Part shown: positions 59,699 through 64,000 of the stretch, one piece after another
Numbering within the stretch: position 1 is the stretch's first letter
Layout of the letters: each line of letters begins with the position of its first letter
Assembly: GCA_036265915.1 (NCBI GenBank)
Contig: DATAOC010000145.1
Span: 1 to 64,000, forward strand
Source: AR12 sp036265915
GTDB taxonomy: Bacteria; Methylomirabilota; Methylomirabilia; Rokubacteriales; CSP1-6
Length of the DNA: 64,000 nucleotides
Reading direction: 5' to 3'
Notes under the pieces: model-generated
Database searches by the model: none
Told to the model about the DNA's origin: nothing
Seen by the model: only the letters and a program-made list of their open reading frames with translations
Program-made: the position numbers and the translations under genes

Positions 59699-59923
59699 AT
59701 GGACAGCAGGAGTCGCTTGATCGACGGTATATGGCACCGTCGCGAGCCGACATGCGTCTGGTGCTTGGCGAAGGCAACTGGCGTGACGATCGAAGCGGCA
59801 GTACTAGCGAACCAAGACGCGCTGGTACGCAAGATTTTCGATCGGAGCATTGGCGCCTGTTCGGAGTGCCATAACACGAGCGTCCTGTGGCATCCGCCGG
59901 TGACTCACCGAACGGCTTCGTGA
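59699..59923 (+). CDS. Small double-CxxC protein (CxxC-31-CxxC), family B copy 2
   Basis: 74 residues. The pattern is RREPTCVWCLAKATGVTIEA, then LVRKIFDRSIGACSECHNTS, two CxxC motifs 31 residues apart. The spacing equals that of the protein at 59999-60247 and is close to that at 51279-51644. The intervening segment looks like a helix-turn-helix (AKATGVTIEAAVLANQDAL). A zinc-stabilised mini DNA- or protein-binding module is plausible. No strong ribosome site is visible. Confidence 0.6.
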   Translation: MDSRSRLIDGIWHRREPTCVWCLAKATGVTIEAAVLANQDALVRKIFDRSIGACSECHNTSVLWHPPVTHRTAS

Positions 59924-59998
59924 CCCGTCCGGCATTTCGTGACCAAGCCGCATAACGGACCAAGCTGGTAACGCGGGGCTCGTTCGTCGCCGCGCAGT

Positions 59999-60247
59999 TC
60001 AGCTCGTCTGCGCACAACGCCGTACATGGGCGGTCAGCTCGACTGTCCGCCGACATGTGTAGCATTCTCCCCGCTGGCGCCCGAAGCCCGCTTCGGCGGC
60101 GAGCGAGAGGGCTGCCGCTTTACACTCAGCGAGGCTGACGCGAAGCCGAAGAGCCAGGCAGGCGTCACAGTGTGCGAACGGGCGCTGTTGTTGGAGAAGC
60201 TTTCGAATATCGCAGATGGCGTCACGCCGCGGAACCGGTCGAGGCAT
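59999..60247 (-). CDS. Small double-CxxC protein (CxxC-31-CxxC), family B copy 3
   Basis: 82 residues from ATG at 60247. The core is IRKLLQQQRPFAHCDACLAL, then RLRVSLAECKAAALSLAAEA and GRQRGECYTCRRTVELTAHV. The order is a leading helix, CxxC, a helix pair, CxxC and a terminal strand. It is convergent with copy 2, and the two differ enough to be old paralogues. Function unknown. Confidence 0.65.
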   Translation of the reverse strand: MPRPVPRRDAICDIRKLLQQQRPFAHCDACLALRLRVSLAECKAAALSLAAEAGFGRQRGECYTCRRTVELTAHVRRCAQTS

Positions 60248-60855
60248 ATCCGGCGCTCGCTGGTAAATCGGGCGCCCTCGGAAGTCGAGGCGGGCGCGAG
60301 CCTACTCCGGTGAGCACGTAAATACAAGCGGCAAGCCGATAGGCCCCAATGTCGCTCAGGCTACGTTGTTGGAATACGGAGATTTAGGAGAGGTCACGAT
60401 GCTTTTTACGCGGGCGCGCGGCAAATCTCGGCTCGGCACCGGTTCGCCGGGACTCCGTTTGGTGTGGGCGCGTCGCACGGGGCAGGTGGACCCGCGCCCC
60501 CGCAGATACAAAACAGGAGGGAGTCCGGCGAGCCGCGATCGGTCGCTGTGGCGATGTGTGGCGGAACAGCACCGACAGCCGCAGATTACATGGGCCAAGG
60601 GGCGGGCCGCGCTGTAAGTGCCGACCCTCTCGTCGCCGGACGGCTCGCTGGCTCGTCGGGGATGACTGTCAATCCGTTTGTCCGCGAAGAGCCAGCCTTC
60701 GTCGTCCGGCGGTCAGCGCCTGTCGCGCAGCGAGCGTGTGCAGGCCTCTACCAGCATTCGTTCCGGAATTACCCGACGAGCGGAGCAAGCCGAGCTCCAA
60801 GTCAGCCCGTTCCCTGTGCCGATGATCCGGCATTCCGCTTGCGGTGTCCGTCGCC
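60248..60855. other. 608-bp region with no supported gene
   Basis: The best candidate is a 72-codon frame at 60399-60617 (plus) with TTAGGAGAGG before its ATG, but its product is Arg-rich and resembles nothing known. No RNA gene, repeat or strong terminator was found. The region may contain decayed small genes like those nearby. Confidence 0.4.
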
Positions 60856-61689
60856 ATGAGCGGTGCGAGAATGTCGCTGCTCTCTCCTCCCTCCTTCACG
60901 GAAGCGCGGCTATACCTCCGGCAGAACGGTCCGTGGCGGTCATTGGCCAAGTTCGTGGGCGGGTACATCGCGGGATGGCAACGGTGGTATGTCACCCTCG
61001 AGAGCCTGGCGGCATGCGCCGAGAGCGTTCCAGCCACAGACGCCATCGAATTTCGCTTCGCGCGCGTCAGTGACCTGCCGCGCATGCAGCGCTTCATGGT
61101 CCGGATGGCGCCCTCAGTACTGCGCGCGTGGCTCGGCCCGGACTACTTCTTCTTCGTTGCGTTGATCAATGATGAGCCGGTGTCATACCGCTGCCTGTCT
61201 CGCCGCATCCATCCGGGTGTCTCGGAAGTCATTCACCTGAGGCCCGACCAACTGTTCATGGTCGACGAGTACACCACTCCGGAGTTTCGGAGACGCGGCA
61301 TTACGCGAGGCCTTGCCGCCGGGATGCTTCCTGTGCTGCAGGAGTTGGGGATCCGAGAGGTCTTGGGCGTTCATCGGATCGACAATCACGACACCATCGC
61401 CGCTATCCGGAAAAAAGGCATTCCGCGGGTCGGCACGATCCACCGGTGCCGCATCTTCTGGCATGTGTGGTTCAAGTACGAGGCGCATCCGACGAATCCT
61501 GATCGTCTCGGCGCCGGGTTAGGCGGCTGGTCCAGCGGGGCGGAATCTAGGCGGCGCGCCGCCGGCGTGGCCGCCGTCGCCCGGCGGCTTCAGGCCGCGC
61601 AGCTGGCTTGGTCGTCTCCCGCCCGATACGTTTCTCGAGCTGCCGCAAGCGATCGTCGAGTCGGCGCACCTCGGCGGCCAGCCCGGTGA
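60856..61689 (+). CDS. GNAT-like acetyltransferase with read-through C-terminus
   Basis: 277 residues from the ATG at 60856; ATGs at 60844 and 60871 are also possible. The recognisable part is IEFRFARVSDLPRMQRFMVR, LINDEPVSYRCLSRRIHPGV, FMVDEYTTPEFRRRGITRGL (the acetyl-CoA loop region RRRGITRGLA) and GIREVLGVHRIDNHDTIAAI. After about residue 220 (near 61520) the sequence becomes a complement of the PhaE-like gene on the other strand, overlapping it by 143 bp. The natural end is probably earlier and was lost, or the overlap is tolerated. Substrate unknown. Confidence 0.75.
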   Translation: MSGARMSLLSPPSFTEARLYLRQNGPWRSLAKFVGGYIAGWQRWYVTLESLAACAESVPATDAIEFRFARVSDLPRMQRFMVRMAPSVLRAWLGPDYFFFVALINDEPVSYRCLSRRIHPGVSEVIHLRPDQLFMVDEYTTPEFRRRGITRGLAAGMLPVLQELGIREVLGVHRIDNHDTIAAIRKKGIPRVGTIHRCRIFWHVWFKYEAHPTNPDRLGAGLGGWSSGAESRRRAAGVAAVARRLQAAQLAWSSPARYVSRAAASDRRVGAPRRPAR

Positions 61690-61936
61690 GGTCCTTGTCC
61701 GGCACCGGAGGCGGTGCGGGATTGCCGGTGAAGGCGGTCTGCGTCTTGAGCCATTGCTCGATGGATATGCCGAGGAGTTGCGCGAAATCATCGGTGGCCA
61801 TGACCTCGCTCAACGCGCGCGACCAGGCCTCGATGCTGTGATCGAGCACGCGCTTGGAGTGCGCCATCACTTCGGGACTGACGGGCGTGCGGGCCAAGAT
61901 CTCGGCCCAGTATTCGATGAGAGAATCGCCTGCCAT
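61547..61936 (-). CDS. PhaE/PhaR-like polyhydroxyalkanoate synthase-associated protein
   Basis: 129 residues from ATG at 61936, which lies 2 bp after phaC. Helical sequence (SLIEYWAEILARTPVSPEVM, ALSEVMATDDFAQLLGISIE) and a coiled coil (AAEVRRLDDRLRQLEKRIGR) lead to an Arg/Pro-rich tail. The small size, helix content and position are those of the second subunit of class III/IV PHA synthases (PhaE, PhaR), but sequence identity is too low to name it firmly. Confidence 0.65.
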   Translation of the reverse strand: MAGDSLIEYWAEILARTPVSPEVMAHSKRVLDHSIEAWSRALSEVMATDDFAQLLGISIEQWLKTQTAFTGNPAPPPVPDKDLTGLAAEVRRLDDRLRQLEKRIGRETTKPAARPEAAGRRRPRRRRAA

Positions 61937-61938
61937 CG

Positions 61939-63063
61939 TTACCGCCTTCTCCGGTGCTTGGACGAGTCGCCGTCCGCCTCCGCGCTGCGCCTCGAGTCCG
62001 CCGCCGGCCCCGAGCGCTTCGCCAGCCAGTCCGACACGCGCGGCCAGCACGTGTGCATCGCGCCTCGGCCTGCGATCAGCGAGATGTGACCGCCGGGGAG
62101 CTCGATGTACTCCTTGTCGGTGCTGCCGACGGCGTCGACCAGGGCACGTACGCACCCCGGCGGGGCGATGTAATCCTGGGCGGCGCCCACCGCCAGCAGC
62201 GAGCACGTGATCGTATGAAGCCGCGACGTACGGCCGCCGTATCGAAGCTCACCGCGATAGAGCTTGTTGTCCTGGTAGAAGTCGCGGACCCATTGACGGA
62301 AGAACGCGCCGGGCACCGGGACGTATTCGTTGGCCCACGTGTTCAGCGCGGTGAAGGTCTCGACGTACTGATCGTTCCACAGATTCCAGCACAGGTTCAG
62401 ATACGTCGAGGCATCAGCGGTCGGCCTGATCAGCTTGAACCCGGCCCGGATGACGTGCGCCGGCACCGAGCCGCCGAGGCCGGCGACCACGCGATCGACG
62501 TCGAAGTATTTCCGCTGCAACCAGAGGCCGAAGAGGCCGCTCTGGGAAAAATCGATCGGCCCCGCCATGTCGATGAAATTCTTGACCGGTATGTCGGGGT
62601 CCGCCGCGATGAACGCGGCGGAGAGCGGAGCGCCCATGCAGTAGCCGAGCACGCTCAGCTCGCTCGCGCCGGACGTCTGGAGCACGGCCCGGGTCATGGA
62701 CGGCAGGATGGTCGTGACGCAGTGTTCGAGCGTGAGCTCGCCGTCGTCCGGTCCAAATGCACCCCAATCGAGCAAGTAGAAGTCGAAGCCTCGTTGCGTC
62801 ATGTGCTCGACGAAGCTTGCTCCCGGAAGCAGATCGAAGATGTACGGTCGGCTGATTCCCAGATTGGGGACGAAGAGGAGCGGCGTCTCGTGAGAGCGCC
62901 GCCCCTCGTAGCAGTACAGCCGCGCCGTGCCGCTCGCCGCCACCTCGCGGCGTCGTGCCTGCCCGACTTTCGGTCTACGGCCGCCAGACGTCATGGCCGC
63001 CGCGTTTTGCATACGGCGGACATGGCGCTCGAGTTCCGCCTGCCACGGTGCCACGTCCGTCAA
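61939..63063 (-). CDS. phaC: Poly(3-hydroxyalkanoate) synthase, class III-like PhaC
   Basis: 374 residues, the size of class III PhaC. An alpha/beta-hydrolase fold with LLFVPNLGISRPYIFDLLPG, FDFYLLDWGAFGPDDGELTL, and the lipase-like box VLGYCMGAPLSAAFIA, in which Cys142 is the nucleophile. Further on are NFIDMAGPIDFSQSGLFGLW, then the Asp in LLAVGAAQDYIAPPG and the His in ELPGGHISLI. It polymerises hydroxyacyl-CoA into storage granules. It lies between the phasin gene (3 bp away) and the PhaE-like gene. Confidence 0.92.
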   Translation of the reverse strand: MTDVAPWQAELERHVRRMQNAAAMTSGGRRPKVGQARRREVAASGTARLYCYEGRRSHETPLLFVPNLGISRPYIFDLLPGASFVEHMTQRGFDFYLLDWGAFGPDDGELTLEHCVTTILPSMTRAVLQTSGASELSVLGYCMGAPLSAAFIAADPDIPVKNFIDMAGPIDFSQSGLFGLWLQRKYFDVDRVVAGLGGSVPAHVIRAGFKLIRPTADASTYLNLCWNLWNDQYVETFTALNTWANEYVPVPGAFFRQWVRDFYQDNKLYRGELRYGGRTSRLHTITCSLLAVGAAQDYIAPPGCVRALVDAVGSTDKEYIELPGGHISLIAGRGAMHTCWPRVSDWLAKRSGPAADSRRSAEADGDSSKHRRRR

Positions 63064-63066
63064 CGA

Positions 63067-63561
63067 CTAGGCGGCATCCTTCACCCGTGATGCCGCCGCC
63101 GTGAGCGCCTGCTCGATCTTCGTGCCGGCGTGCTGCGTGGATGACTGCAGCCGGCTCACCGACTGAGTCACGGCCTCCGACGTTTCATTCATCACATCGA
63201 GCGCCTTGCGCGCGCCTTCCATGCTCTCCTGGCACACCGACTGATACCAGCGCATAGGATCCTTGAAGGCCTCGGGCCACGACATTTGAGCGCGCAGGCC
63301 GGCCTCGTGGCCCTCACGCAGTATGTCCAGCGTTCGTTGCTGCAACTGCATGAAGAGCCGCGTGCTTTCTTGCCACGTCTCCATCGAGAGTCCCATGAAC
63401 TCGTTCAGGACGCGCTGATTCGCTTCGGTCAGCGCGGCCGTGGTCTGCGCGCCACGATCCGCCAGCTTCGTCACCACTTTCGCCGCTTGTTGCGTCGACT
63501 CTTGCATCCGTCGATTCGCCTCGGACGCCACGCGCTGAGCCTGTCCCTTCGGTTCGTCCAT
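63067..63561 (-). CDS. Phasin-family granule-associated protein
   Basis: 164 residues from ATG at 63561 (GAGGGGAAG upstream). It is almost wholly amphipathic helix: EANRRMQESTQQAAKVVTKL, NEFMGLSMETWQESTRLFMQ, QRTLDILREGHEAGLRAQMS and KALDVMNETSEAVTQSVSRL. This matches phasins that coat PHA granules. It is the first gene of the minus-strand phasin-phaC-phaE-like unit. Confidence 0.85.
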   Translation of the reverse strand: MDEPKGQAQRVASEANRRMQESTQQAAKVVTKLADRGAQTTAALTEANQRVLNEFMGLSMETWQESTRLFMQLQQRTLDILREGHEAGLRAQMSWPEAFKDPMRWYQSVCQESMEGARKALDVMNETSEAVTQSVSRLQSSTQHAGTKIEQALTAAASRVKDAA

Positions 63562-63783
63562 TTTGCTTCCCCTCTTACGTCGTCTGCTCATTTGTTGTCG
63601 CTGGAGTGTTCAAGCTCACCGTCGAAGGCTACTCCCGCGGAACTTCGCAGAGCAAGCACCATGAACGCGCCGAGGCTATTTCAGACTGTTTGACGATTGT
63701 TCAATGCCGACGGGACGACCGGCACCGGCCTCCGAGCCGGCAGTATGGCCAGAGCGTCGCTTCCGTCACCGCGACGTGCGACG

Positions 63784-64000
63784 TCAGCCGGCGAGTCGCG
63801 CGGGGTCGCGCGGGCGGGGCCGCAAGAGCAGAGTCTCGGCGATGCCGAGGAAGCGCGGCGTGTCGATGGGCTTCTCGAAGTGCGCATCGAACGCGTGGGC
63901 GACGTCACGCTGCCTGAGGAAGTCTCCTGGATAGGCGGTGACGGCGATGGCGGGGATGTTGCCGCTCGTGTCGTCGTGGAGCCGCAGCCAGCGCATGAGC
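63784..64000 (-). CDS. Response-regulator receiver domain, C-terminal part (cut by window edge)
   Basis: About 72 codons at the right edge, reading MRWLRLHDDTSGNIPAIAVT, AYPGDFLRQRDVAHAFDAHF and EKPIDTPRFLGIAETLLL. This is the second half of a REC domain: the switch Thr in AVTAY and the conserved Lys in FEKPID. The phospho-acceptor Asp and anything N-terminal lie beyond the window. There is no output domain after it. It may be the C-terminal receiver of a hybrid kinase or a stand-alone regulator. Confidence 0.8.
   Translation of the reverse strand, partial: LMRWLRLHDDTSGNIPAIAVTAYPGDFLRQRDVAHAFDAHFEKPIDTPRFLGIAETLLLRPRPRDPARLAG

Noticed and set aside
1..64000. CRISPR arrays, insertion sequences, complete prophage or rRNA genes
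   Set aside because: No regularly spaced repeats, transposase motifs, phage structural genes or rRNA sequence were seen.

Overview
The window is a high-G+C stretch of chromosome, densely packed with genes on both strands. It looks like a free-living soil or subsurface bacterium with a Gram-negative envelope: it carries LolA, OmpA-type and other lipoproteins, and Tat-exported solute-binding proteins. The mixture of many ABC/TAXI solute-binding proteins, VOC and amidohydrolase enzymes, an aldehyde:ferredoxin oxidoreductase homologue, pyruvoyl arginine decarboxylase and a probable selenoprotein is reminiscent of Candidatus Rokubacteria/Methylomirabilota (NC10). That is an inference from gene content only; no rRNA is present to test it.

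Layout. About 0-14 kb is catabolic and uptake: an acyl-CoA dehydrogenase (cut by the left edge), VOC proteins, a LivH/LivM/solute-binding set, an amidohydrolase, a TAXI solute-binding protein, a MetE-like enzyme, and a sugar-type ABC system with two permeases. Neither ABC set has an ATPase in view. About 13.8-31 kb is housekeeping: aat, lolA, yajQ, rimO, pgpA, a CinA-family gene, thpR, a class V aminotransferase, recA-recX-alaS, a GAF histidine kinase, a metallo-hydrolase and an RlmI-like methyltransferase. About 30-34 kb is a divergent polyamine locus (pdaD-speB-methyltransferase facing speD-speE) that gives a full route from arginine to spermidine and uses two self-cleaving pyruvoyl enzymes. 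About 34-50.8 kb holds maf, an NMT1-like solute-binding protein, an endonuclease III-like glycosylase, murG-ddl, rarA, a HAD phosphatase, two TPR proteins coupled to an AOR-family oxidoreductase, and a CPA2 cation/proton antiporter.

From about 50.8 to 61 kb the texture changes. Genes are small and spaced out, with two tRNAs (Val-UAC, Asp-GUC), a lone receiver domain, several small CxxC proteins, an OmpA-like lipoprotein, a sigma-54 activator without a receiver, and two secreted Asn/Thr-rich proteins. The most striking gene is a peroxiredoxin at 53839-54309 (minus). It is interrupted by one in-frame TGA exactly at the peroxidatic cysteine position, and a perfect 8-bp hairpin with a GGT loop follows 13 nt later. 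This is a strong candidate selenocysteine codon plus bacterial SECIS. The right end carries a polyhydroxyalkanoate set (phasin, phaC, a PhaE-like protein) and a cut-off receiver domain.

Two recurring small cysteine-protein families stand out. One has the pattern C-x2-C-x23-H-x2-C-x4-WLEE (copies at 28.5 and 52.7 kb). The other is a CxxC-(27-31)-CxxC family (51.3, 59.7 and 60.0 kb). Translational coupling through NTGA stop/start overlaps is pervasive and includes TTG and apparently CTG starts.
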